64,000 nt of DNA, taken from contig JACJYR010000001.1 in assembly GCA_020636005.1 (NCBI GenBank), positions 1,312,001 through 1,376,000 of the forward strand, written 5' to 3'. This DNA is from Lewinellaceae bacterium (GTDB taxonomy: Bacteria; Bacteroidota; Bacteroidia; Chitinophagales; Saprospiraceae). Shown here piece after piece: positions 8,298 to 17,073 of the stretch. Under the pieces are notes generated by a model. That model ran no database searches, was not told the DNA's origin, and saw only the letters and a list, made by a program, of their open reading frames with translations. The stretch's first letter is position 1. Each line of letters starts with the position of its first letter. A program made the translations under genes and the position numbers.

Positions 8298-8629
8298 ATG
8301 AATTTTGCGAAGTAGCCAAAGGGGTTCATTAATTTCAAATGCGGCTACTTGGAAAATTAATTGGGGATGGAAGCGGGGGAAATTCACTCCCCCATTGAAA
8401 ACAGTCTAGTTTGTTTGGGAAACAACCGTTCCGGCTATTGACGTGCATACCAATTTGGGAGGGTTCTGTTTTTTTAAGGAAAGGAACCAGGTAACTCCAA
8501 AGCGCTTCAACCCAGGCCCACCACGTGATGCTACTATACTCCATCGGGACGGGTGCCATATCGCAGATGGGCACAAAAGCTGTCCAGTAAAATGGTTAGG
8601 GGTTTGGCTTCAGCAGGAACTCCAATTTG

Positions 8630-8713
8630 ATGGAGCGGAAAGCGCTGCAAATGCTAAGTTCTAACAAAGATTCCACTCCGATGGAGCGGGGCACAATTGC
8701 CATAACCCACGTT
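8630..8713 (+). repeat. GATGGAGCG dispersed repeat, copy 1
   Basis: Two GATGGAGCG words flank GCTGCAAATGCTAAGTTCT, followed by GGCACAATTGCCATA. The same arrangement is found in reverse orientation at 42936-43020 with roughly 80 percent identity by eye. No protein is supported, although one frame happens to be open across it. Confidence 0.75.
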
Positions 8714-8775
8714 AAAATAGGGAAACAAATTTTAGTCAGCCCGTATTCAATCAGCCAACCTAAATCCAGATACGC

Positions 8776-10539
8776 TCAAGCCACCCCCACCGTCAAAAAC
8801 TGCATTTCATACAGTTCCCGGTAGCGGCCATCCTCTATCTGCAACAGCTCCTCGTGGCTGCCGAATTCCTTCACCTGCCCTTTTTCCAGCACCAAAATAT
8901 TGTTCGCATGGCGGATGGTGGACAGGCGGTGGGCAATGATGATAGAGGTTCGCTTGGCAATGAGTTTTTCAATGGCGTACTGGATGACCGACTCCGATTC
9001 GGGGTCAATGGAAGAGGTGGCCTCGTCGAGGATGAGGATGTCGGGGTCGAACACGAGCGCCCGCACGAAGGAGATCAACTGGCGCTGGCCCATGCTCAGG
9101 GTGGCTCCACGTTCCATCACCTGGTAGTCGTAGCCGCCCGGCAGCTTTTCGATAAAACGGTGCGCCCCGATCATCTCGGCCGCTTCGATGACCTGCTCCC
9201 GTGTGATATGGTCATTGCGCAGGGTGATGTTTTCCAGTACGGTGCCGGAGAAGAGGAACACGTCCTGCAGCACCACGGCCATGCGGCTGCGCAGGGCGTG
9301 GAGTTCGTAGTCACGGATGTTTTCGCCGTCTATTTCGATGGCGCCTTTCTGTGTTTCGTACAGGCGGTTCAGGATGCTGATGATGGAGGTTTTGCCGGAG
9401 CCTGTACTGCCCACGAGGGCCAGCGTTTCACCGGGGTTTATTTTAAAACTAATATCCTTCAACACATAGTCCAGGCCGCTGTATGCGAACCAGATATTTT
9501 TAAACTCCACCTCGCCCCTTAGCTTTTCGGGCTTCAACGTGCCTTTGTTTTCGATGAAATCATCCCGATCTATCAGGTCGAACACCCGCTCGGATGCTAC
9601 GAGGCCCATTTGAAGGGTATTGAACTTATCGGCCAGCATCCGGATGGGGCGGAATAGCATGTTGAGGTAGAGCGGGAAGGCCACCAACGCACCCAACGAA
9701 ACTTCGTTGCCCAGGCTCTCCCGTGCGCCCCACCACACCATCAGGCCGAGCGAGGCGGCAGAGATGATTTCCACCACCGGGTAAAAAATGGAGTAGGCCA
9801 GGATGGAGTTGATGTTGGCCTGGGTGTATTCCCGGTTTATTTTTTTGAATTTCTCCATCTCCTGCTGCTCGGCGTTGAATATCTGCACGATGCGCATGCC
9901 CGTGAGCCGTTCTTGCAGAAAGGCGTTCATCTTTGCTATTTGCGCCCGCACCTGCTGGAAGGAAGACTTGATGCTTTCCTTAAAAATATAAGTTGCCGCT
10001 ATCAAAAAAGGCATGGTAATAAGGCAGACCAAGGTCAATTTCCAGCTTACCCAAAACATGACGCCCAGCACCACGAACACCGTCAGGAAGTCGGCGATGA
10101 TGGTGATGATGCCCTGCGAAAAAACCTGGTTGATGTTTTCAATATCGCTGATAGTGCGGGTGGTGGAGATGCCGATGGGCGTGCGGTCGAAATAGGTCAA
10201 ACGCAGCGAGGTGATGTGGTTGAACACCTTCACCCGCAAGTCCCGCACCACTGCCTGCCCCACCCAACTGGACGAGTACATGAACACATATCGAAGGGCG
10301 CTTTCCATCACCAGCACGGCCAGGAACAAGAGGGCCATACGAGTCAGTCCGGCGATATCGAATTTGAAAATGTAGTCGTCCACCATCACCTGCACGAGGT
10401 AGGGCCGGAAGATGGCGACCGGTGCCAGCACGACGGCCAGGGTGCCGGCCACGCCCAGCACGAGGCTGTAAGGCTTGGCCTGGGCGAGTACACGGCCGAG
10501 GAGTTTGTAGTCAACGCTTTGCTTAACGGGTGATTCCAT
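8776..10539 (-). CDS. ABC exporter, fused permease and ATPase (MsbA/MdlB-like)
   Basis: A 587-residue half-transporter that would act as a homodimer or with a partner in the inner membrane. Residues 25-310 are the six-helix type 1 exporter domain. The ATPase follows with Walker A GSTGSGKT (377-384), Q-loop Gln425, a signature LSMGQ (481-485, Met in place of the usual Gly of LSGGQ), Walker B ILILDE (501-506), D-loop SSID and switch His537 (IIAHRLST). Substrates of this family include lipids and drugs; none can be named here. The gene starts at an ATG with MESPVKQSVDYKLLGR and has no partner gene next to it. The LSMGQ variant occurs in many MdlB-like exporters and is not itself evidence of inactivity. 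Confidence 0.93.
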   Translation of the reverse strand: MESPVKQSVDYKLLGRVLAQAKPYSLVLGVAGTLAVVLAPVAIFRPYLVQVMVDDYIFKFDIAGLTRMALLFLAVLVMESALRYVFMYSSSWVGQAVVRDLRVKVFNHITSLRLTYFDRTPIGISTTRTISDIENINQVFSQGIITIIADFLTVFVVLGVMFWVSWKLTLVCLITMPFLIAATYIFKESIKSSFQQVRAQIAKMNAFLQERLTGMRIVQIFNAEQQEMEKFKKINREYTQANINSILAYSIFYPVVEIISAASLGLMVWWGARESLGNEVSLGALVAFPLYLNMLFRPIRMLADKFNTLQMGLVASERVFDLIDRDDFIENKGTLKPEKLRGEVEFKNIWFAYSGLDYVLKDISFKINPGETLALVGSTGSGKTSIISILNRLYETQKGAIEIDGENIRDYELHALRSRMAVVLQDVFLFSGTVLENITLRNDHITREQVIEAAEMIGAHRFIEKLPGGYDYQVMERGATLSMGQRQLISFVRALVFDPDILILDEATSSIDPESESVIQYAIEKLIAKRTSIIIAHRLSTIRHANNILVLEKGQVKEFGSHEELLQIEDGRYRELYEMQFLTVGVA

Positions 10540-10623
10540 CCAGGTAGTTAAATTGTGCCGACAAAGGTATGGCAGATGAGGTTTTAAAACCCTGCTTGAC
10601 GGGATTTGGTTGTGGGTTCGGGG

Positions 10624-11187
10624 CTATTCAAAGATATTTTTTATGTCAATTTCAAAACCAGCTAATACGACGGACTTTACCAAGCCATCTTTTTCCTGAA
10701 ATTCATGGAGGGCGAAACTGTCTTCTTTCATCACATAAATCTCCACTGTCTGGTTTTGCGGATCCACAAACCAAAGTTCCTTCACGGCATAGCGTTCGTA
10801 GTTTTCCTTTTTATCAATTCGGTCACGTTTTATGGAGCCGGGGGAAATAATTTCAACTACTATATCCGGTACTCCAGTGATGAATTCTCCGCCTTCAATC
10901 AAGAAAGATCGCTCGTTCGAAACAAAAGCGATGTCAGGTTGGTACCCGTTGTTGTCATCAATATACACGTCCACTGGTGCAGAAAAGAGCCTGCCCAGTT
11001 TCTTTTCTTTGATGTAAACATTCATGTAAGTGAACAAATTGCCAGATGCAATCTGGTGCCGAAGGAAGGGTGCGGAACGTTTCACGGGTATGCCGTTTAT
11101 GAGTTCATAGATGTGGAGGTCGTTGTCGCCAATCTCCAGTTCCAGGAATTCTTTCCAGGTCATTTTTCTTTCGGCAATGCCTATCAT
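10624..11187 (-). CDS. Uma2-family (DUF820) restriction-endonuclease-fold protein
   Basis: A 187-residue protein. The family core is visible: MTWKEFLEL near the start, YELINGIPVKRSAP, GRLFSAPVDVYI, then YQPDIAFVS (Asp85) and VPDIVVEIISPGS (Asp108, Glu112), followed by RIDKKENYERYAVKELWFVDPQ. The acidic pair and the following Lys/Tyr are the PD-(D/E)xK elements of the Uma2 group, which has nuclease-like folds but no settled cellular role; many genomes carry multiple copies. The start may be the ATG at 11187 or nine codons in (MTWKEF). It is a single gene between the ABC exporter and the hydrolase, both also on the minus strand. Confidence 0.85.
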   Translation of the reverse strand: MIGIAERKMTWKEFLELEIGDNDLHIYELINGIPVKRSAPFLRHQIASGNLFTYMNVYIKEKKLGRLFSAPVDVYIDDNNGYQPDIAFVSNERSFLIEGGEFITGVPDIVVEIISPGSIKRDRIDKKENYERYAVKELWFVDPQNQTVEIYVMKEDSFALHEFQEKDGLVKSVVLAGFEIDIKNIFE

Positions 11188-11244
11188 GCGCTTGAGTTTA
11201 TTTTATACAGCTTACAAATTTAGTGGATTTTCAGGTAAAAGTGT

Positions 11245-12009
11245 TCACTCTAAAAACTTCCCCACCAGCTTCAACAACTCCTCCGGTTTTTCTGCATGAA
11301 CCCAGTGGCCCGCCCCTGCTACCGTTTCGATGATGGCCTGCGGAAACAGCTTTTTTATCAAAACCTCGTCGCCATCCTCCATGTGCCGGGAGCGCCCGCC
11401 CCGGATGAACAGCGAGGGCCCTTCAAAAGGGTGCTCGCCCGACACGGCTGCGAGGATGTTGTCGTAGTGTTTGTAGAGCGCGGGCAGGTTCATTTTAAAC
11501 TCATACCCACCTTCTTTTTTCCTCGACAGATTTTTCATCAAAAAAAGGCGGACGTCCGGCTCTTTGATTTTTTCGGCCAGCAAACTATCGGCCTCGCTGC
11601 GGTCGGCTATTTTATCCAAATCCATGGAGAAAAGGGCGTCGAAAATCTCGTGGTGGCCGCCGTTGTAGGCTTTCGGCGCAATGTCCACCACCACCAGTTT
11701 TTTCACCAGGTCGGGGTGGTCGAGTGCAAACTGCATGGCTGTCTTCCCGCCCATCGAATGGCCGATGACATGCGCCCCGTCGTACATCCAGTGGCTTTCC
11801 ATGAACTGGCGCAGGTCTTCGGCCATGCTGGGATAATCGTGCGTTTCGCTGTGGGGAGAGCGGCCGTGGTTGCGCTGATCCAAAATATAGACAGAGTAGT
11901 GTTCCGCCAGTTTGCGGGCTATGGTCTGCCAGTTGTCCAGGGTGCCGAACAGCCCGTGCAGGATGATAACGGGGTCGCCCTGGCCAAAGGTTTTGTAGTT
12001 GAGTTCCAT
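11245..12009 (-). CDS. Alpha/beta hydrolase (YbfF-like esterase)
   Basis: A 254-residue cytoplasmic hydrolase. The oxyanion-hole motif HGLFGTLDNW (18-27), DQRNHGRSPHS, the nucleophile elbow GHSMGG with Ser85, VVVDIAPK and the catalytic His235 in GHWVHAEKP are all in place, the pattern of the YbfF/acyl-CoA esterase group of the alpha/beta fold. Length is normal for the family. The substrate is not known; small esters or thioesters are the usual activity. Its start codon faces the hutH gene across a mirrored repeat, so the two genes are divergent. Confidence 0.88.
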   Translation of the reverse strand: MELNYKTFGQGDPVIILHGLFGTLDNWQTIARKLAEHYSVYILDQRNHGRSPHSETHDYPSMAEDLRQFMESHWMYDGAHVIGHSMGGKTAMQFALDHPDLVKKLVVVDIAPKAYNGGHHEIFDALFSMDLDKIADRSEADSLLAEKIKEPDVRLFLMKNLSRKKEGGYEFKMNLPALYKHYDNILAAVSGEHPFEGPSLFIRGGRSRHMEDGDEVLIKKLFPQAIIETVAGAGHWVHAEKPEELLKLVGKFLE

Positions 12010-12021
12010 AATAATTAAATA

Positions 12022-12105
12022 GTTGGATGGTTAAATGGCTAAATGGTTGGATGGCTGAATGGCTGCACAAAGCCATCCAACCATTTAGCCATTTAACCAT
12101 CCAAC
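12022..12105. repeat. Mirrored octamer repeat, 35-bp perfect arms
   Basis: The left arm (12022-12056) is built of octamers GTTGGATG, GTTAAATG, GCTAAATG, GTTGGATG and GCT. The right arm (12071-12105) is its exact complement, with a 14-base spacer between. It fills the divergent gap between the hydrolase and hutH, immediately before the hutH -7 box. Confidence 0.9.
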
Positions 12106-12112
12106 CATTTTT

Positions 12113-12120
12113 TACATTTG
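12113..12120 (+). promoter_or_regulatory. Bacteroidota -7 box for hutH, TACATTTG
   Basis: TACATTTG fits TAnnTTTG and is 71 bases before the hutH ATG. The mirrored octamer repeat occupies the -33 region, so folding of that repeat could affect promoter use. Confidence 0.5.
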
Positions 12121-12191
12121 CGCCGGATTTTGGAAAACATACAATAGGCCGGGAAGTTGACCACTTTTCGATTGTCAAATAAAGCCAAACA

Positions 12192-13691
12192 ATGCAGCCC
12201 AACCACCTAATCAGCCCGTCGCAGCTTACTTTCGGGCATATTGAAAACCTGCTCCGCACGGGCGGCCATTTGCAAATTTCTGCTGAAAGTGCCGAACGCA
12301 TCCACCACTGCCGCCGCTATTTGGAAGAAAAACTAGCCCAATCCGACGATACTTTTTACGGTATCAACACGGGGTTCGGTTCGCTCTGCAATGTGCAGAT
12401 CAGCAAGGGCGAGCTTGAACAGTTGCAGCTAAACCTCGTCATGTCGCACGCCTGCGGCATGGGCGACGAGGTGCCGGCGGATGTGGTCCGGCTCATGCTG
12501 TTGTTAAAAATACAGGGGCTTTCCCGTGGCTATTCCGGTGTGAGGCTGGAAACTGTGCAGCGGCTCGTGGACTTTTACAACCACGGCGTGCTGCCCATCA
12601 TTTACCAACAGGGATCGCTGGGCGCTTCTGGCGATTTGGCGCCGCTGGCACATTTGAGCCTTCCATTGGCTGGGCTTGGGGAAGTGCGCATCGATGGAGA
12701 AAAGATGCCCGCCGATGCCGCCCTGCGAAGGTTTGGCTGGCAGCCGCTGAAGCTGCAAGCAAAGGAAGGGCTGGCCCTGCTCAACGGCACCCAGTTTTGC
12801 CAGGCGTATGGCCTGTGGTGCCTGCTGGAAGGCAAACGTTTGCTGGAAAGCGCCAACCTCTGCGCCGCACTTTCCGTGGATGCCTTCGACTGCCGCCTGT
12901 CGCCCTTCGATGAGCTTTTGCACAACATACGCCCGCACGAAGGGCAGTTGGCTGTCGCTAAATCCATCCGTGGGTGGCTGGACGGGAGCGAGCTGATTGC
13001 CCGTGAAAAAAAGAGCGTGCAAGACCCATACGCCTTCCGTTGTGTGCCGCAAGTTCATGGGGCCAGCCACGATGCCATCGCCCATATTGAAATGGTCTTC
13101 CTCACCGAAATCAACTCCGTGACCGATAACCCGACCATTTTTCCCGACAACGATGCCATCCTCTCCGGCGGCAACTTCCACGCACAACCCCTGGCCCTGC
13201 CGCTCGACTACCTGGCCATCGCCCTGGCCGAACTGGGCAGTATTTCCGAGCGCCGCACCTACCAGCTTATTTCCGGCCAGCGTGGCCTGCCCCCTTTCCT
13301 TACCAGCAAAGGCGGCCTGCACTCCGGCCTGATGATACCGCAGTACACCGCCGCCAGCATCGTGAGCCAAAACAAGCAACTCTGCACCCCTGCCTCGGTG
13401 GACAGCATCGTCTCCTCCAACGGCCAGGAAGACCACGTCAGCATGGGCGCCAACGCCGCCACGAAGGCCTACCGGGTGGTGGAAAACCTGGAGCGCATCC
13501 TGGCCATCGAGTTTTTCACGGCGGCCCAGGCGATGGAGTTCCGGCGGCCGGCGAAGACGTCGGATAAACTGGAAAGTGTGTTGGCAGGATACCGCCAAGT
13601 AGTTCCGAAGGTGGAAGGCGATCGGGTGCTACACGGGGATTTGGAGGGGACGAGGGGTTTTTTGAGAATGGTTTTCAACCAAAAGGCTTGA
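12192..13691 (+). CDS. hutH: Histidine ammonia-lyase
   Basis: A 499-residue enzyme that converts histidine to urocanate and ammonia, the first step of histidine breakdown. The Ala-Ser-Gly triad that cyclises to the MIO cofactor is at 145-147 in GSLGASGDLAPLAHL. YGINTGFG (Tyr56) is the conserved active-site loop, and LLNGTQF, TDNPTIF, QEDHVSMG and the ERILAIEFF region match the family. Length is the normal about 500. The other hut genes (hutU, hutI, hutG/F) are not in this window, so it stands alone, as an operon fragment or with a specialised role. TAL/PAL-like substrates are less likely given the overall HAL resemblance, but the selectivity residue cannot be checked here. Confidence 0.93.
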   Translation: MQPNHLISPSQLTFGHIENLLRTGGHLQISAESAERIHHCRRYLEEKLAQSDDTFYGINTGFGSLCNVQISKGELEQLQLNLVMSHACGMGDEVPADVVRLMLLLKIQGLSRGYSGVRLETVQRLVDFYNHGVLPIIYQQGSLGASGDLAPLAHLSLPLAGLGEVRIDGEKMPADAALRRFGWQPLKLQAKEGLALLNGTQFCQAYGLWCLLEGKRLLESANLCAALSVDAFDCRLSPFDELLHNIRPHEGQLAVAKSIRGWLDGSELIAREKKSVQDPYAFRCVPQVHGASHDAIAHIEMVFLTEINSVTDNPTIFPDNDAILSGGNFHAQPLALPLDYLAIALAELGSISERRTYQLISGQRGLPPFLTSKGGLHSGLMIPQYTAASIVSQNKQLCTPASVDSIVSSNGQEDHVSMGANAATKAYRVVENLERILAIEFFTAAQAMEFRRPAKTSDKLESVLAGYRQVVPKVEGDRVLHGDLEGTRGFLRMVFNQKA

Positions 13692-13744
13692 ACGGTGTTG
13701 GTTTTTAATCTCCAAAGGAATTAATTTCGGTTAAATTATTAACC

Positions 13745-14008
13745 ATGAGCCGATCTCAGTTAATAGAAAAAATTGATTTGTTGCCACTTACCTTACAGCA
13801 CGAAGTGTCCGATTTTGTGGAATTCCTTCTCAACAAGCATTTCAAGGGGAATCCATCTCCTGCCGATGAGCCCGAACTAACGGAAGAGCAAAAAGCAGAA
13901 CTGGATCGGCGCTACCAGGAATACTTAGACAATCCGGACAGTACCATCTCCATCGAAGAACTTAAGAACCGGTTAATGAAAAAGTATAGTTTACACAACC
14001 CGGATTAG
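13745..14008 (+). CDS. Antitoxin, DUF2281/addiction-module component type
   Basis: An 87-residue acidic protein. The N-terminus (SRSQLIEKIDLLPLTLQHEV, then FVEFLL) is the DUF2281-like helix pair. The C-terminal half (LTEEQKAELDRRYQEYLDNP, then STISIEELKNRLMKKY) has the TIGR02574-type addiction-module signature, ending with a toxin-binding tail. It directly precedes, and would overlap, a RelE/ParE toxin gene that is now broken. The antitoxin itself reads through intact from the ATG at 13745. Confidence 0.8.
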   Translation: MSRSQLIEKIDLLPLTLQHEVSDFVEFLLNKHFKGNPSPADEPELTEEQKAELDRRYQEYLDNPDSTISIEELKNRLMKKYSLHNPD

Positions 14009-14311
14009 CCTGCTGTCACAAAACGACATCGAAGACGCAATTGAGTATTATGAAAAACGGAGCCCTGACTTATAGGCGGCGAATTCCTGATTGAGTTTTT
14101 AGTTTTCACAGATCTGGTTGCGAAACAGCCCACTCATTTTACGGCAAAGATTCCTCCTTACCGCAGGGCCTTGATGAAAAAATTCCCATACGCCATCCAT
14201 TTTGGCATAAATGAAAATTTGCAGGAGATAATTGTATTGGCGGTTTGGCATGTGAAGCGTGACCCGGCTGCCTTAAAAAAGAGGTTGGGACAGGCCATTC
14301 TTGAAAAATGA
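13986..14311 (+). pseudogene. RelE/ParE-family toxin, frameshifted
   Basis: The N-terminal part reads in one frame from about 13986 (VYTTRISLLSQ, then NDIEDAIEYYEKRSPDL) and meets a stop at 14073-14075. The rest continues in another frame from 14075 (GGEFLIEFLVFTDLVAKQPT...), through PYAIHFGINENLQEIIVLAV and WHVKRDPAALKKRL, to a TGA at 14309-14311. Joined, these give a normal toxin of about 107 residues with the family motifs IEDAIEYYE, FPYAIHF and VLAVWH. A single-base indel near 14070-14075 explains the break. No ATG/GTG starts the first frame; an ATA at 13986 sits where a start codon would be expected, so the start may also be lost. Confidence 0.85.
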
Positions 14312-14601
14312 CCTTAAATCAAATAAACCCCACTTTCCCTACCATCTCCGCTGAATCCAGCACATCAACTATCAATTTGAGGTTGCGAATTTGATCGCCG
14401 ACACTTTCTTGTTCAAAAGCATAAAGGATTCCGTGATGTTCTGCTTTTAATTTTTACCAAAACTAGGCCTTTCTACCACGGCCAATAGGCCCGATTTACC
14501 TTAAACAAAATTTCTCAAACAAGGTTAAGCGTTGGCCCGTTTGCCCAAGACGCTTATCTTGCCGGCAAAATGACCTTTTGTTCACAACCACCGGTTGATC
14601 C

Positions 14602-16080
14602 TTGCACAAAGACAAAGCCATCGTCATCGGAGCCGGCATCGCCGGCATAGCGGCCGCCCTGCGGTTGAGGGCACAGGGCATGGAGGTAGAGGTCTTCGAG
14701 GCCAATGCCTTCCCCGGCGGCAAGCTCCACGCTTTCAGCCTGGACGGGTACCGCTTCGACGCCGGGCCTTCCCTCTTCACCATGCCCCACCTCGTCACCG
14801 AGCTGTTCCAACTGTTCGGCCTGCCGCCGGAGCGGTATTTTCAATACAAGCAAAAGGAGGTGGTGTGCAACTACTTCTGGGAGGATGGCCGGCGGTTTTC
14901 CGCCAAGGCCGACCCGGCGGTTTTTGCAAGGGAGGCCGCCGCTGCCTTTGGCGTGGAGGAGGCCACCCTGCGTGCCTACCTGCAAAACAGCCGGAAAAAG
15001 TATGACCTCACAGCGCCCCTGTTCCTCGAAAACTCGCTGCACAGGGCCAGTACCTACCTCACGCCGAAAACGCTGAAAGCCGTCGCCCAAATTCCCGGCC
15101 TGGGCATCTACGATACCCTGAACGGCGTGAACGAAAAAGCGTTGAAAGAACCCCACCTGGTGCAGCTGTTCAACCGCTACGCCACCTACAACGGCTCCTC
15201 GCCCTACCGCACGCCGGGCATCATGTCCATGATACCCCACCTGGAACTGCACCTGGGCACCTACCTGCCGAAGGGCGGCATGCACAGTATCACGACGAGC
15301 CTGTTCCAACTGGCGCAGGATCAGGGCGTGGTGTTCCATTTCGGGCAAAAAGTGGACGCCATCACGGTGGAAAACGGCCGGGCCACGGGCGTGGCCGCGG
15401 GCGGGGAAAAGGTGGCCGCCGGCTTCGTGGTGTCCAACATGGACGTTTACCCCACCTACAAACAACTGTTGCCGGGCGAGCGGCAACCGGAAAAGACACT
15501 GCGGCAGGAGCGCTCCAGTTCGGCCATTATATTTTATTGGGGCATCAAAAAAACATTTCCCGAACTGGATTTGCACAACATATTCTTCAGCGCCGATTAC
15601 GAACGGGAATTCGATTGTATATTTTCCAAAAAAACCATGTACGATGACCCGACCGTCTATATCAACATCACCAGCAAGGACGAACCGGCCGATGCGCCGC
15701 CGGGCTGCGAAAACTGGTTTGTGATGGTAAACGCCCCGCACCACACCGGGCAGGGTTGGGAAAATATCATTTCGGAAACGAGGGGGAATATCATCCGGAA
15801 AGTAAACCGCCTGCTGGGCACCCGGCTGGAGCCGCTCATTGCCGCCGAGCAGGTGCTCGACCCCGTCCTCATCGAAAAAAACACCAGCTCTTACCGGGGC
15901 GCATTGTACGGGGCGGCCAGCAATTCCCGGTATGCCGCCTTCCTTCGCCACCCGAATTTCACCCGGAAAATAAAAGGACTCTATTTTTGCGGCGGATCTG
16001 TCCATCCCGGTGGGGGCATCCCGTTGTGCCTCATGTCCGCCAAAATAGCCGCAAACCTGATTGCACATGATAAAAATTAG
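14602..16080 (+). CDS. crtD: Carotenoid 3,4-desaturase (CrtD, phytoene-desaturase family)
   Basis: A 492-residue FAD enzyme. The N-terminal dinucleotide motif AIVIGAGIAGIAAALRLRAQ is followed by VEVFEANAFPGGKLHAF and FDAGPSLFTMP. The C-terminal FAD signature GLYFCGGSVHPGGGIPLCL is typical of the CrtI/CrtD group, and GGG-IPLC fits CrtD. It would introduce the 3,4 double bond into 1-hydroxylated carotenoids, downstream of CruF hydration, toward saproxanthin/flexixanthin-type pigments. The start must be TTG (14602), because a TGA lies two codons upstream in frame and the first ATG is beyond the Rossmann motif. It overlaps cruF by 14 bases. The early genes (crtB, crtI, crtY, crtZ) are not in this window. 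CrtI is the main alternative. Confidence 0.8.
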   Translation: MHKDKAIVIGAGIAGIAAALRLRAQGMEVEVFEANAFPGGKLHAFSLDGYRFDAGPSLFTMPHLVTELFQLFGLPPERYFQYKQKEVVCNYFWEDGRRFSAKADPAVFAREAAAAFGVEEATLRAYLQNSRKKYDLTAPLFLENSLHRASTYLTPKTLKAVAQIPGLGIYDTLNGVNEKALKEPHLVQLFNRYATYNGSSPYRTPGIMSMIPHLELHLGTYLPKGGMHSITTSLFQLAQDQGVVFHFGQKVDAITVENGRATGVAAGGEKVAAGFVVSNMDVYPTYKQLLPGERQPEKTLRQERSSSAIIFYWGIKKTFPELDLHNIFFSADYEREFDCIFSKKTMYDDPTVYINITSKDEPADAPPGCENWFVMVNAPHHTGQGWENIISETRGNIIRKVNRLLGTRLEPLIAAEQVLDPVLIEKNTSSYRGALYGAASNSRYAAFLRHPNFTRKIKGLYFCGGSVHPGGGIPLCLMSAKIAANLIAHDKN

Positions 16081-16735
16081 CACCCTGGCGCTGAGCGCCC
16101 CGGTACAGTACAAGTTGCCCATTGCCATTTTCCTGGTCTGGCTGGTGCCCATGGTGGGCATGCTCGGCATTTATGCGGGCCTGGAAAGTTGGTTTTTGAC
16201 CAAAACCCCGTTCAATTTCTTGCTCAACCTGGGCCTGTTGGTCTGGTGCTTCCCGCCCCGGAGCCTTGCCTCCACGCTCACCTGGTCGGCCGTGTTCCTG
16301 CTGGGCATGTCGGTGGAAATCGTCGGCGTGAGCACAGGGCAGCCCTTCGGGGACTACCACTACGGCAACAACCTGGGCATCAAGGCCTTTGGCGTGCCGT
16401 TGCTCATCGGCGTGAACTGGGTCATCCTGACGTTCATCACCAGCGTCATCAGCCACAGCCTGCTGAAAAACAGGTGGTTGCGCATCCTGCTGGCTGCCCT
16501 GATGATGGTGTTCCTCGATTTGTTTATCGAACCCACGGCCCCCCTGTTCGACTTCTGGCATTGGGAGGCCGGGGCTGCCCCGTTGCAGAATTTCGTGGCC
16601 TGGTTTGCGGTGGCGTTTGGGTTGGCAGCGCTGGCCTATCCCCACCTAGGGCAGCAAGACCGGCGGCTGCCCCTGCACCTGTATGCTTCGCAGTGGGTGT
16701 TCTTTTCGTTTTTTTATGTGGTGTACCACTTGTAG
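16067..16735 (+). CDS. cruF: Carotenoid 1',2'-hydratase (CruF-like)
   Basis: A 222-residue integral membrane protein with about six hydrophobic segments. The motifs GMSVEIVGVSTGQPFGDYHY and PLLIGVNWVIL mark the CruF/DUF422 family, as do the acidic MVFLDLFIEPTAP and DFWHWE. The enzyme adds water to the end group of acyclic carotenoids. The ATG at 16067 overlaps the last codons of crtD in another frame, so the two are translationally coupled; an in-frame TTG at 16061 is an alternative start. Confidence 0.85.
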   Translation: MIKISTLALSAPVQYKLPIAIFLVWLVPMVGMLGIYAGLESWFLTKTPFNFLLNLGLLVWCFPPRSLASTLTWSAVFLLGMSVEIVGVSTGQPFGDYHYGNNLGIKAFGVPLLIGVNWVILTFITSVISHSLLKNRWLRILLAALMMVFLDLFIEPTAPLFDFWHWEAGAAPLQNFVAWFAVAFGLAALAYPHLGQQDRRLPLHLYASQWVFFSFFYVVYHL

Positions 16736-16758
16736 GTAGTTGTTAGAATTTGTTCGAC

Positions 16759-16850
16759 ATTGTTTGAATATTGTTTGAAATTGTTTGAAAATTGTTTGAA
16801 ATAGGCTTAAGTAATTGATGACCAGCAATTTTCAAAAAATCTTCAAACAA
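16759..16850. repeat. ATTGTTTGAA tandem words with inverted counterpart
   Basis: ATTGTTTGAA occurs at 16759, 16770, 16780 and 16791, a 10-11 bp period. Its complement, TTCAAACAA, is at 16842-16850, followed by a similar TCAAACA, so the region can fold back. It lies directly after the cruF stop. Confidence 0.7.
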
Positions 16851-16903
16851 CCTCAAACATCGAGGAAAGTGTCGATTAATACCATTGAACTACTTATAGA
16901 TGC

Positions 16904-16996
16904 TCGCATATAAAATTAATGCTGGGGAATTTTGAGAGGCGGGGTTATCAAAAATGGCTGGAAACATGCACTAACCAACATTAATTTTAAATGCGA
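16904..16996. repeat. 93-bp element with 18-bp inverted ends
   Basis: TCGCATATAAAATTAATG (16904-16921) and CATTAATTTTAAATGCGA (16979-16996) pair in 17 of 18 positions. The interior contains GAGAGGCGGGGTTATCAAA, a relic of the hairpin repeat at 8229. No gene is seen between here and 17073. Confidence 0.75.
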
Positions 16997-17073
16997 TTAC
17001 CTATAATAGCTGCCTGTCGGCGTGTAGTGCCCGGAGCGCTCCGGTTGCTTTCTTCACAGCGTCCTTGCCCATC

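Larger units (their letters stand above)
7968..8775. other. 808-bp gene-free region filled with dispersed repeats
   Basis: No coding region is supported. It holds a degraded Family B element (about 8073-8200), a 28-bp-armed hairpin (8229-8297), an AAGTAGCC/GGCTACTT dyad (8314-8353) and a GATGGAGC repeat (8630-8713). These elements each have relatives elsewhere in the window, so this gap looks like a landing site for repeats. Confidence 0.6.

Noticed and set aside
14554..16170. 538-codon minus-strand open frame across crtD
   Set aside because: Antisense shadow of an enzyme with clear FAD motifs; the translated product is His/Gly/Gln-rich and without any domain.
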